Shown here in pieces: positions 1 to 10,006 of a DNA stretch of 64,000 bases. A model generated the notes under the pieces. The model was not told where the DNA came from. It was given only the letters and a program-made list of their open reading frames with translations, and searched no databases. The stretch's first letter is position 1. Each line of letters opens with the position of its first letter. This DNA comes from Armigeres subalbatus (taxonomy: Eukaryota > Arthropoda > Insecta > Diptera > Culicidae): assembly GCF_024139115.2 (NCBI RefSeq), contig NC_085140.1, forward strand, positions 236,656,371 through 236,720,370, in the 5' to 3' direction. Made by a program: the position numbers and the translations under genes.

Positions 1-1331
1 AGCTTTGCTTAGATTTTACTTTATGCATTTTAGTTGACACAAGTCATAATTCCTAAAATATCGTTTGCTTCTGAAATATAAACCATATTTTAAGAAAAAA
101 GGCATTAGATGAGCAATGTTTAGCTGGTGTATGAAAAAGTTTAAATTTTCGAGACGTCATGAAAGAAAGTCTTAAATTCCGCTATCTCTTACATAGGACA
201 TCTTCAAATATGTGTTTCATTCAAGACATCTTCAATATTATATACATTATCGAAAAAGCTGCTGTAGTTTTATGTTAAGTTTAGGATCATTTTATACATC
301 GCACATTTTAGCATCATTTTACACATCGGATTTGGTAGCTATCCGCTATTCGGTGGTTATCCGCCTGAAAATTAGATAAAAAGCGTATGGGAATGAACTT
401 TTCGGGTTCTATTCAGTGTAAAACTGTCCTGTGTATTATTTATATTGCTTTTGTTTCATTAGAATGTTGCAAATGAAACTACGCAACAACAATAAACGAA
501 ATTAGGCACCATAATTACTCTCATATTTTGTACAATAAAATCATTTGTTTACTTGGGTCATGTTCTTCGTCGCTGTGCTAAGCACAAGCAAATATGGCGG
601 TCGATGGGAGGTTCAAATTGAAATAATTTTATTTGGTGTACTAAACCAAGTTTGTTTTTCAATTTTTTTCGTGAAAAACATTCAACAACAATGATATTTT
701 GTAATCCTCCAGATTTTTCAATTTTGACTGGTACCTAAAATGAAAAAAAATAAATGTTTTTATAATGCGCGAAGTTAGGGCACGCGCGAAATTAGGGCAC
801 ATCACGGTATAAATATTGTGTTTATTATACAGTAATCCACCCCGTACTGCTTACTATTTTTAATTAAATTGCTTTTAGAATTTTTGAAAAAAGGTTTCCC
901 GTGGAGGTTTTTTCTAATATCATCTTTCAGCTTCTTCTTCATGCAACATCAAAGCGCTGATCAAGCCAAAATTGTCCATCAGAAGCCGCAATAAAAAAAA
1001 TCAAAATTATCATTGAAGTCATGGTTGATAGTAGATTCTTTAGTTCTACGTCTGTCTGCGGTCTAAAAATTATAAACGGTATACAACAGATAACAGATGT
1101 AACTTTAAGAGACCAACCTCTACAAAGAATATCTTTAACAAATTTATTGATATTAATCCTTTATACTGAGCAAAGCATCAATCATGTTTCAATTAAACGT
1201 GATCAACAATCAACTGATGATGAAGTGAATTCTATGACTTTCCCTGAAAAAAAGTAATGTTGCTCCCTATCTATAGATGAATGGTTGTAACGGACCATAT
1301 CTCTAGGGAGGATTCTCGTCGGATCAATTAA
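1..1331. other. Intergenic, downstream of the GTSF1-like gene
   Basis: I see no recognisable gene here. The stretch is AT-rich. A short repeated phrase (CGCGAARTTAGGGCAC) occurs twice near 766-800, which suggests old repeat debris. A 78-codon open frame at 1021-1257 resembles no family I know and has no codon or motif support. A minus-strand AATAAA at 1143-1148 lies about 185 nt beyond the stop of the GTSF1-like gene and is a plausible poly(A) signal for it. Confidence 0.5.
1143..1148 (-). terminator. Candidate poly(A) signal of the GTSF1-like gene
   Basis: The minus strand reads AATAAA here, about 185 nt after the TAA stop. It is the nearest canonical hexamer I noticed. It is unverified without transcript data. 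Confidence 0.4.
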
Positions 1332-4300
1332 TTATTTTTGCTCAGTTTTCACTTCATAGCGACGCTTGAGATCGGCCAGACGTTGGCGTTCGGATTCCTT
1401 GAATGCTTTTTTCTGCGATGGTGCCATTCCGGTACACTTCCGAATAACATTTGAGCGGGCCGCATAAGCATGGGGATTATAAGCCCGAACCATCGGACCC
1501 TGCGTGAAGAAAGAAATGAAAATAGATTAATATTTCACAATACATTACCGAGGAACAATACACTGATTCAAAAGATAAACCTTATAAGATAGTAGATTAG
1601 GAAACCCGAAACAGACATGTAATAAATCCGGAAAAATATACGAAACATTACATGGATTCTATAAGAACTATCGAGTAAGACTTGCTTTTGCTTCGTTTTA
1701 TTTTATACCGTATAAAAATCTTACCTCATCCCACAGTTCTTCCAAGGGGTTTCCCATAATTTTATTATCCAACGATTCGTCGACCGATGATGCCACCTCT
1801 GGAACGATGGTTGCTGCCGATGTTGCTACACAGAACTTGTAACGATCGAACGATTCGCGATCAACGCAATTTTCAACGTGAATCTAAAACCAAGATAAGA
1901 GACGAACTGTGTTCAAGATCTTGAAGACTAAATGTACCGGGGAAGCACCATATTTGGCACAGGTCCAAACTTGGCGCACTTTCATATCAAATGATTCATA
2001 AAACTTATTTTCTCAAAAATATATCAACGAATCAAGCTAGATGGCTTTATTTGCTCTTCTTCTTTGCATGGCATAAAAATCATATTATTGATGGAGAATC
2101 AACGTATCCGAATAAAATATATGGAGCTCATACTCAAATTTTCATATATTTTAAAATTATATCCTAACGTTTTAACTTCAATCTAACAATTATAATAAAT
2201 ATATCCTAACGTTTCAACTTCAATCTAACAATTAAAAAAAAAGTACGCCTTTGTAGGGTTTCAGTTAGAAACAGACCAGAAAATGTTATGCGTATTTCAA
2301 ACTAGAACAACTTTTCGCAAAACAAAATACATAGTGATTATTAGAAAGCTATTACTAAAGGTCACTCCTTACGGAATCCAAGTTTCAAAATGCTCGCGTT
2401 TTCGGGGGCACACCACTCGATACGGAAGCAAGGATGGTAACGATCATTCAGTAATTTGCGTTTGATCATTTAGTAGTTTGTCAATAACACATTCCAGAAG
2501 CTGAATTTCAAATTATGTTGTACTTCTAGTGCGAAGGTTTTTCTACAACTCTGCCTAATGGTTCGATGTTTGAATTCCACTAGTAACGGAGCTATAGCTA
2601 TAGTTTCAATAACTTAGACTAAATGATAACAAAATTCCAATCATTTAGTTTAAGTTACTGCAACTAGCACTCAACTCCGTTATTAGTTGATAACTAATAA
2701 CGAACCATTAGGCAAAGTTGTAGAAAAACCTTCGCACTAGAAGTCCACCATACAAAATATTTTGAAATTCAGCTTCTGGAATTTGTTATTGACAAACTAC
2801 TAAATGATCGAACGCAAATTACTGAATGATCATTAACATCCTTGTACGGAAGCAACGCACAACTGTCATTGTCAAATGACAGTTGTGCGCCACCTCTGTA
2901 TCGAATGGTGTGTCTACGAAAACGCGAGTACTTTGAAACTTGGATTCCGTAAGAAGTGACCAAGCTTTGTAATGACCAGGGAATCATTTTTTTTTGGAAT
3001 GCGCTTGCGAAACAAGCGACAAAAGAGAACCAACGACAAAGCTTTGTTTTTGTCGGATATAATAATGACAAAGATTCAGCGGCAGGCCTACTTCGATCAG
3101 CTTCCCAATGAATTATTGGCAGTGGCTGATTTTCTACTCGCCGCTTCCACATCCAGGCCCTATCGTATATGTGCAAATAGCCAGCATGAGTTAACCGCCA
3201 GAAATTTGTATGGCGAAAGACATCTAACGCGGGTTTTCTCAAAATTAGGAAGTTTTCATGAAAAACTATTTGGTACCGGTTATGAAGGATGGTGTCCGCT
3301 ACTACGCCTACCAAATATTTTTTCGATAAAGGTGCTTAATTTTGAGAAACCGAACCTTAGATGCCTTTCGCCATACTGATTTCAGAAAGTTAACTCCTAG
3401 TGTGCCGCTGTAAGCACGCTCAAAGCAGGCGATTCATTACATAACGGAGCATATGCAACAAGGTCGCCAAGAACGTACCCGTTCCTTCATCGTCCCTCAG
3501 CACACAACAATAAGTGGGAAGAGTCTGCTGATATACGGTGTTTCCTACTGGCTTACCGCATGAACTCAAAACGAAACCAACTTTAACGTCCTTCAAGGCC
3601 GCTGTCAAAAGATTAGTTTAAAGTACATTCTAAATTTCATTTCTTTTCTTGTTAACTCTACCTATTGTTAGTTTTTGGTGTAGCTGTTTTGTTTTAGTTT
3701 TGATTGTTTCGTAATTTATTTATTGTTTCCAATGTTTTAGTAGTTTTTGTTTTGACCCTTCCTTGATCCTATAATAAGTGTAAACTAACCGGTTATCGTT
3801 TCCAATAAAAATTACTATTACAATTACAAAAAAGACAATCTTGTTGCTAACTTTTCATTCCGTTATTTTGCATTATTTTTCGAGCAAATTTCGGTTTTAT
3901 GCTATCATAGTTTCTGCTTTTATGGAAATATTCTAGAATCGAACAATGATTACAAAATTAGCATCGTATTTTCGGAAATATCAGAGCAAGCAAGGCAAAT
4001 GATTCTTGTCATATTGTGTTCAAATTCTGATAAAGGTTTGTCGCTAGGTGCGTTTGTCAGTAACAAACTCTGTTGATGACAAAGAATATATTGTTAGGCG
4101 TTGCTCGAATCTTGGCTCGAATATTGATTCCCTGGTAATGACCATATCTAGAGTGCTTTGAGAATAGGTCGTATGTGCAAAAGAGAGTCTCTCTTTGCCT
4201 CCATTCTCTTTCGATTATTACAGATCTATAATAAAGTTTACTTCAGATTTCTTGGCAGATATCTAAAGATTATAGCTTTGTCTAGCGTTCTGAAGTGCAA

Positions 4301-5138
4301 ATGTGGCAAAATATGCAAAACTAGCTTATGTACAAGCGAAAGAGAGCGTGAACGAAGAGAGCCTCTCTTTTGCACATACGACCTATTCTCAAAGCAATCT
4401 AGATATAATTATTACAGGCACACATAGGCGATTTTTCAAGCACTTTAATCTAAAAAAATGCAAGTAAATTAATTAATTTTGTATACCGTGCACGCGCCAA
4501 TGCTATTTTTAGACAAGACAAGTGAATTGAACGTGTACACACATTCATTCAATTTCAATTCACTTGATTGAAAAGAAAGTTTAACAAGTTTAACTTTAGT
4601 GAGTAAATTTGAACTTCGAACTCAAAGTTGAGTGCTTTAATTTTTTTTAGGTAGGTATACTTTATTTTTCCAGTGTAAATTGAATTTTGCTTGTTAAATT
4701 TTTACCTAAAACTAAATGACGAGTGTTGCCTGTCTGTGAAATTATATTTTGTTTCGGCAGGATCGTTTTGTCCTACATTCAGGAACAATATTTTCATTTC
4801 ATCATCATGCAGTAGAAAGGTCACGCTTTACACGAAATGGCTCTTGCCAGGAATCAACACTTACCGGGAGCTCCTTTTCCGGAATGTCGTGGGTTTCGTT
4901 AAACGGACATTTCACGTACTTCAGATCCTTGTAATTTTTGCGGCACTTGGTCAAGTGTGTTTGCATTCGGAACTGCATAATCTGGTGCGCCCGATTGTAC
5001 GGACATTCCACCAAATTTTCGTACCCTTTGAGAGCCGAGGAGCTTTGGCTGGGCGACGGAAGAGATAAGGTTAGGTTTTTAAGATTTTCATAACGGTAAA
5101 TACTAAATATAAGCTTACCTGAACAGTTGTGCGTTCAT
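1332..5138 (-). CDS. GTSF1/Asterix-like CHHC zinc-finger protein (piRNA pathway), 4 exons
   Basis: Coding exons are 5138-5119, 5048-4865, 1883-1725 and 1499-1332. All junctions are GT/AG, the phases agree, and the product is 176 aa, close to the roughly 167 aa usual for the family. Two U11-48K-type CHHC fingers have identical spacing: C22-x5-H28-x9-H38-x3-C42 and C54-x5-H60-x9-H70-x3-C74. The second finger is split by the 3-kb intron between P68 and I69 and its ligands are complete only after splicing, which supports the model. The tail is acidic with a tryptophan (ELWDE, about residues 117-121), as in GTSF1 proteins, where aromatic tail residues contact Piwi. In Drosophila, Asterix acts in the nucleus with Piwi in transcriptional transposon silencing; that role is inferred here from family. 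The ATG at 5138 is the first in frame and the donor follows after 20 nt. No frameshifts seen. Confidence 0.9.
2356..2962. repeat. Long inverted-repeat (foldback/MITE-like) element in GTSF1-like intron 2
   Basis: The left arm, read from AAGGTCACTCCTTACGGAATC at its outer end, is the imperfect reverse complement of the right arm, which ends in GGATTCCGTAAGAAGTGACC. The arms are about 250-300 bp and meet near 2620. The right arm has an extra small hairpin near 2855-2890 (CAACTGTCATTGTCAAATGACAGTTG). There is no coding capacity. I could not define a target duplication. Confidence 0.65.
3352..3440 (+). repeat. Dispersed repeat, second copy at 50303-50400
   Basis: About 85 bp, from TTAGATGCCTTTCGCCAT to the GTGCCGCTGTAAGCAC motif, matches 50303-50400 at roughly 85-90 percent by eye. 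The repeat lies in the GTSF1-like intron and in the Tejas-like intron respectively. The family is unknown to me. The flanking 3440-4140 holds nothing I recognise. Confidence 0.6.
4145..4407. mobile_element. MITE with about 45-bp terminal inverted repeats
   Basis: The left end TCTAGAGTGCTTTGAGAATA and the right end, when reverse-complemented, agree over about 45 bp apart from one or two mismatches. The termini abut TA on both sides, compatible with a Tc1/mariner-type TA target. The internal sequence is non-coding. The element lies in GTSF1-like intron 2, about 460 bp from exon 2. Confidence 0.6.
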
Positions 5139-5229
5139 CTTGATATTTTCGGGTATATTTAAGGAATACTTATTATCAACACCGAATTTACAGAGGCTTG
5201 CTTTTGCAGGAAATTAATCAACCGCAAAA

Positions 5230-5283
5230 ATGATAGAAGCTGAAAAAAGTAATCAATCGATTGTCAAGGCATCAGAACAGAAG
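5230..5283 (+). CDS. Possible first coding exon of a divergent gene
   Basis: An ATG in acceptable context (A at -3) opens an 18-codon frame ending exactly at a good donor (AAG|GTAAGA). It points away from the GTSF1-like gene, with only 91 bp between the two ATGs, so a shared bidirectional promoter is possible. I found no convincing second exon on the plus strand. This may be chance, a 5' untranslated exon or an upstream ORF. Low confidence. Confidence 0.2.
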
Positions 5284-5599
5284 GTAAGAAACCGCAACGC
5301 CCGTCGCGTTCAGGTTCGGATAAAATGCACGAACCGCAGCGACGTGTGCTTGCAGGGTTGTATTTATAGCACAAAGAGACCATCAAATCTCGGGTACATT
5401 TTTAAATAGACGAATTTATTATCATTTTGAACAAGCTGTGAAAATCGGCTTGGAAGTTTCCATATTTTATTTGTATTCCTAATTATTTAACCCTTAAATG
5501 CGATTTTTTTAAACAAGAAACCGAAAATACGTTTAATGTTAATGATTTTAATGTCTGTGTATACATTAAAAATATTTTCCGCGTTTTCTAAAAAACCCA

Positions 5600-6050
5600 G
5601 AATAATCCACCTAGCAGTGATGATGATGCCTTTCTCGTGTATGATAAAATATATTTAAAAAAATCATTTTGCATGTTTTTGCATTGATTAAAATGCATTG
5701 CCACCATTTTTGAAAAAAAATCGGCTTTAATTTTTTTTCCAAGGGAAAAAACAATGATTTTCTAAAAATTCAGATATGCAATGTCCGATCGGGCCAGTTT
5801 TCAATAGCAAACAATTGGACCCCATTCCCCGTCGAATGCAACTTGTAAGTCGAGTAAATCGGAAAATGCTAAGTTCCAAAAAGTGCGTCTATAAAATTTG
5901 TACACACACATACACACAAACATGCATACAGACATCTCCTCAGTTCGTCGAGCTGAGCCGATCGGTATATAACACTATATGGGTCTCCGGTCCTTCTATT
6001 AAAACTTCTTTTTTGGAGCAATCATATAGTCACGTGCATGAAAGCTAACG
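5600..6050. repeat. Dispersed repeat relic
   Basis: This contains a phrase (TTTTCAATAGCAAACAATTG) whose reverse complement occurs near 34570, and an ACTATATGGGTCTCCGG block related to sequence near 28760-28790. It is probably the remains of a high-copy mosquito repeat. The 90-codon open frame inside has no features of a gene. Confidence 0.45.
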
Positions 6051-6470
6051 GGATATTGTACGTTACTTGCTGGTTGGACACGGTCTGTTAGAGCTGGGTG
6101 CTGCGGATAGAGCCGCTTTTCTGCGCTCAAGCGAGTAGAGGGATATTTTAAAATTACTCCCGTAAACAAAATTATTTTGCAGTTACTTGCCTGTCAAATA
6201 TTTCCCGCTCTTCGAATTTCTCTTTCCATGCTGCATGAGGGCGTACAAATGCGCTAGACTCTACGTGACTTTACGATTGCTTACATACATTCATGCTCCA
6301 ATCAGCTGCTGAATCTCATGAAACTTCGTAACGAGTGCTTTTTAGTTGCATTCCTACTAATTTTCCATTCGAAATATAATGTAAAAATGTTTATTACAAA
6401 GAATCCAAAAATCAAACAAAGTTTATTTTTATTTCTGCCCTAAATAATAACAATACTTCTTAATATTATA

Positions 6471-6629
6471 TCAGAAACGAACATAACCACAATCTTCAAT
6501 GTTTGGCTCCGGCACAATAGAAATTTTTGGCTTCAGTTTGACAACCAAATCGATTCTATTCGCACCACCCAGGGTTAGAGTATCGCCGTTCCACCAAGTG
6601 TTCGTTAAAGCAATAAAGTAGTCGCTAGA
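6471..6629 (-). pseudogene. Unassigned 52-codon open segment ending in a stop
   Basis: On the minus strand an open frame runs from an in-frame TAG (6632-6630) to TGA at 6471-6473 and is compositionally protein-like (for example NTWWNGDTL and IDLVVKLKPK). AG acceptors lie right at its start, so it could be a last exon or a fragment of an integrated element. I do not recognise the family. It lies 330 bp outside the LTR element. Low confidence that it is functional. Confidence 0.25.
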
Positions 6630-6960
6630 CTATTCGCTGTTGGTTTGAGCGAGGCAAAGTAAACGTTAAAAAAATTCAACCAGCAATCTGAGTGAAAGAG
6701 CGAAGATTTGTTTATTGGTGACCACGTGCTTTTTCCATTTGAATTTCTGGCGGAATAAATGAGCACGCGTTACAGGAGGTAAGGGGTAGTTTAGTTATAA
6801 CGATTTCAACCAATAACTCAAAATTGGATAATTATGCTGCACATTGCAGTAACTGTAATGCCTAATGGAACTAGCAAACGCCCTGCGAAATGCGGGCGGA
6901 TTACGGATTACGTCGCTGCACAGAGGAACAAATCTTATGCAAATTCATGCTATTATATAC

Positions 6961-7174
6961 TGATAAGTATTAATCATCCGCGGAGGACAGTAGAATAAGG
7001 GTTTTCGGAGAGTTGTTGAAATGCGTGTTAACGCTTGGAGGGTTGCGATCAAAAGAGGCCGACAAACGCCGGACCGTTTATTAGGTAGGGTATCGGTAGC
7101 ATCCTTCTGCTATAAACATTAATTTATAGCAGCTGCACTGAAAGTGCAGTTTAGTTTAATTTAGATACACATCA
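6961..7174 (-). repeat. 3' LTR (214 bp, internally deleted)
   Basis: Matches both ends of the 659-bp right LTR exactly but lacks 445 bp. The deletion joins two copies of GGGTATCGG that are still separate in the other LTR (13292-13300 and 13737-13745), leaving one copy. This looks like slippage or recombination between short direct repeats. Confidence 0.88.
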
Positions 7175-7188
7175 ATCCTTCCTTCTTT
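7175..7188 (-). other. Polypurine tract of the LTR element
   Basis: The minus strand reads AAAGAAGGAAGGAT immediately before the TG of the 3' LTR. Its position and purine composition are those of the plus-strand primer of an LTR retrotransposon. Confidence 0.6.
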
Positions 7189-7261
7189 AAAGTTATTGTT
7201 TACAATTTGAATTTGAAGGAATTATTTTCTCATATTTACAAAACTTGTTTAATCACCTTTA

Positions 7262-10006
7262 CTATTGAAAATATTCGAAATTACTTCTGTAATAGTTCTT
7301 GTACATTGTTCTCGAACGCCATGGCAGGCCATCGAGCGCCAAACTAATTACGTTCCTCCATGTTCGATGCGGCTTGACCAATCGTGATTCGATACCGAGT
7401 AATTCGCACTCCAGGAAACCCCAGAAAGATTCTTCGTACGGCTCGACTTCTTGGATCGTTTCTTGCAGTGGTGGTGGAGATGGACCAGGGTTATCGACAG
7501 TACGATCGACATGCACCACCATCCTTCGCCGCACACGGCCGCCCGCATCATTGGTGATCTTAACTTGACTTCGGTGAGCCGTGGTAATCTTACCGTTTTC
7601 AATCGTAATCTGTAAAATATTTTTACAAGAAGGAAAATATGTTTTAAACCAATTAGCCTGATGGTTTATATTCTTGCACCTTAAAGCATCATCAGCCATC
7701 AGACTGTCCAAAGGATTTTCACTAGGCATTTTACTAATATCGGTATTAGATCCAGTGGTTATTTCATCACTACGATTATCACAATAAATTAATGGTACGA
7801 TTTTATTGTCTTTGTATTTCTTTACATTAATCATACTGATTAACAGTTTAAAAGTATGGACTAAAACTATCTGAGAAGAAATAAATCCTTCCATCGTCAT
7901 ATTGTTTTCAAAATTTATTGAAAATAATCCAATTAGATCCTCCAGTTCTGCCTTTAAGTATTTTGGGTCAAGTAGAAACATTTCCACTAAATCTTTAACT
8001 ATACGAACTAGTCTCTTCCCCTTGCCATTCATAGCGGGATTACATGGAAAACTGTCCAAAACCCATATTTCTTGCCTCTCAAAAAAATTCTTGAAATCAT
8101 GAGGATTTAATAGAGGACCATTACCTGACATTCTGTCTGGAAACCCAAATTTAGCCAAATATGCTAACAGTAGTTTTATCAATTCTTCACATTCATTTTT
8201 ATTTTTCCTCCGTTCAACTTCCATCCACTTTGAAAAGCCATCAACGTTCAATAAACAAACGTGATGCTTGTAGTAGAAATATTCTTGGTGTATTCTATCA
8301 AAAGGTGTTGTGGAAGGAGTACATTTCAAATTATTCAACTGTTTTGGTTGCTCTGCCATAACAGAAGAAGCATCACAAGCACTAACAATCTTTTTCAAAT
8401 CAGCAACTGACTGCTCCAATGGGAATCGCAAACAAATATCAGCACTATTATCCCTTATTGCATCGGGAACGTCAAAAGCTTTCCTATAAATAGGTGTGTC
8501 AATTTTTAAAACCAACTCGGCTTCATTACCTTTAATAGGAGTCAAAAAATCTTTAATGAAAACATCAGACAATTTAGTCTTGACATAAATCATTAAATCG
8601 TTGTTCTTGTGTATACTTATTCTGTTTCCAGTTACTTGTTTTTCAAAACTATTACGCCAGTTGGGAAAGAAAACATCCAACCAGGTTCTCCCAAATAAAG
8701 GAATAAAATCATGATCACTATCCAATACTAGAAGTTTCAATTTTGCCTTTATATTCCGAAATACTACCGAAACAACAACTTTCCCAACAATTTTCAATCG
8801 AGAACCGTTTACCACTATCAAACTATTGGAACTTTTTTTCAGGGGAATATTAAATTTAGCCAAAAATAGCATCTTACCAATCACGGAAACGTCGGAGCCA
8901 CTATCAATCTCCATCTGCATATTGATGCCTTGAATATCCAGTTCTAGTAAACATGGATGACTTTTGCCAATGGAGGAAACATGCATGCACTGTAATTCAC
9001 CTGGATCCGAATCATCATTCTTATCTTCCCAACAACTCATCATACTCGACAAATTATCGTCATTATTCGTAAAGGATTTTTCAAAGTTGATGTTGTTGAT
9101 CGGACTCCTCTTGAATTGTTCCAGCTTCGGGCACCTCCTGCGAACATGTCCTCGAACTCCACTATAGTAGCACACTCGCTGATCAATTGCTGGTTGTTCA
9201 TCGCTCTTCAGTTCCACCGGGTGAACCACTGCATCCAGGTACCTTCTTCGCTGTTCCTGGAGCCGCACTTGTCTAACCCGTCCGGTCTGCGAACGATGAT
9301 TCACACGATTGCTGTACCTATTGTAGGGTTTTGTGTTGCGCTCGTCATCACCTGAAAAATGTTTATAGCCTGCTCGGCTCTTCACTGGACCATGCCTTCG
9401 ATTTGAATCTGTCATACGTTGAAAAAGGTTACCACAACTTCCAAAAATAGAAGCGATTTGTTCAAAAGAATTGTCTTGTGTTAATGTTTTTGCATTAGAA
9501 GCAGCTAACTCCCATGTAGATATGATTTTCTCAACTTGAGTTAGATTCAATTTGTCCCCATATTCCGCTAATAACTTTTGTCTCAAGGCGTAATCCGTCA
9601 AGCCAATGAGAATTCGATCAAGTATGCGATCCTGTCTATAACGTTTAAAGTTGCAATACTCAGCTTGGAGTTTAAGCGAAAAAAGAAAATCACTGGCTGT
9701 TTCACCAGGTTGCTGTACTCGGGACCCAAATTTGAAACGTTGGATTAAGGCTGAATCCATTTTGTCCAGCTTTTGCTTCAGCTTTTCGATCAACTCGTCA
9801 AAAGGTGCTGCATCAAGCAATTGATCATTAAAATACAAGCTCTGAGCTACTTCGAATAGAAAATCACCTCCTAGGAGAAACATTTGATCTTTCCTGTCCG
9901 CTTCCGCTACTTTATTAACGCGAAAATGATATCCTAGTCGCTTGAACCAGGACGCAAATGTTTGTCCTTTGCGGTACGGATCAATATTCGGAACTACGTA
10001 ACACAT
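7262..10006 (-). CDS. Gag-protease-integrase fusion ORF, 914 aa, lacking RT/RNase H
   Basis: A Gag-like N-terminal part (about 1-230) is followed by a damaged zinc knuckle near 277-292 (C-x2-S-x4-H-x4-C; second cysteine replaced by serine). A retropepsin follows with DSG intact (about 367) and the downstream GRTWLD motif. Sequence typical of the start of gypsy RT (LVLKIDTPIYRKAFDVP) then jumps directly into integrase, so the whole polymerase/RNase H region is missing without breaking the frame. Integrase is catalytically dead: the first Asp of the DDE triad is Glu (IHQEYF, about 573), the second is Gly (SGNGP, about 624), and the Glu is Lys (NGKGKR, about 660). No stop or frameshift occurs over 2.7 kb. 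It could be a passively moved element protein or a step towards a host gene. The function is unknown. Confidence 0.8.
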   Translation of the reverse strand: MCYVVPNIDPYRKGQTFASWFKRLGYHFRVNKVAEADRKDQMFLLGGDFLFEVAQSLYFNDQLLDAAPFDELIEKLKQKLDKMDSALIQRFKFGSRVQQPGETASDFLFSLKLQAEYCNFKRYRQDRILDRILIGLTDYALRQKLLAEYGDKLNLTQVEKIISTWELAASNAKTLTQDNSFEQIASIFGSCGNLFQRMTDSNRRHGPVKSRAGYKHFSGDDERNTKPYNRYSNRVNHRSQTGRVRQVRLQEQRRRYLDAVVHPVELKSDEQPAIDQRVCYYSGVRGHVRRRCPKLEQFKRSPINNINFEKSFTNNDDNLSSMMSCWEDKNDDSDPGELQCMHVSSIGKSHPCLLELDIQGINMQMEIDSGSDVSVIGKMLFLAKFNIPLKKSSNSLIVVNGSRLKIVGKVVVSVVFRNIKAKLKLLVLDSDHDFIPLFGRTWLDVFFPNWRNSFEKQVTGNRISIHKNNDLMIYVKTKLSDVFIKDFLTPIKGNEAELVLKIDTPIYRKAFDVPDAIRDNSADICLRFPLEQSVADLKKIVSACDASSVMAEQPKQLNNLKCTPSTTPFDRIHQEYFYYKHHVCLLNVDGFSKWMEVERRKNKNECEELIKLLLAYLAKFGFPDRMSGNGPLLNPHDFKNFFERQEIWVLDSFPCNPAMNGKGKRLVRIVKDLVEMFLLDPKYLKAELEDLIGLFSINFENNMTMEGFISSQIVLVHTFKLLISMINVKKYKDNKIVPLIYCDNRSDEITTGSNTDISKMPSENPLDSLMADDALRCKNINHQANWFKTYFPSCKNILQITIENGKITTAHRSQVKITNDAGGRVRRRMVVHVDRTVDNPGPSPPPLQETIQEVEPYEESFWGFLECELLGIESRLVKPHRTWRNVISLALDGLPWRSRTMYKNYYRSNFEYFQ

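Noticed and set aside
4691..5068. 125-codon plus-strand frame
   Set aside because: It is the opposite strand of GTSF1-like exon 2, whose CHHC ligands and splice sites are clear on the minus strand.
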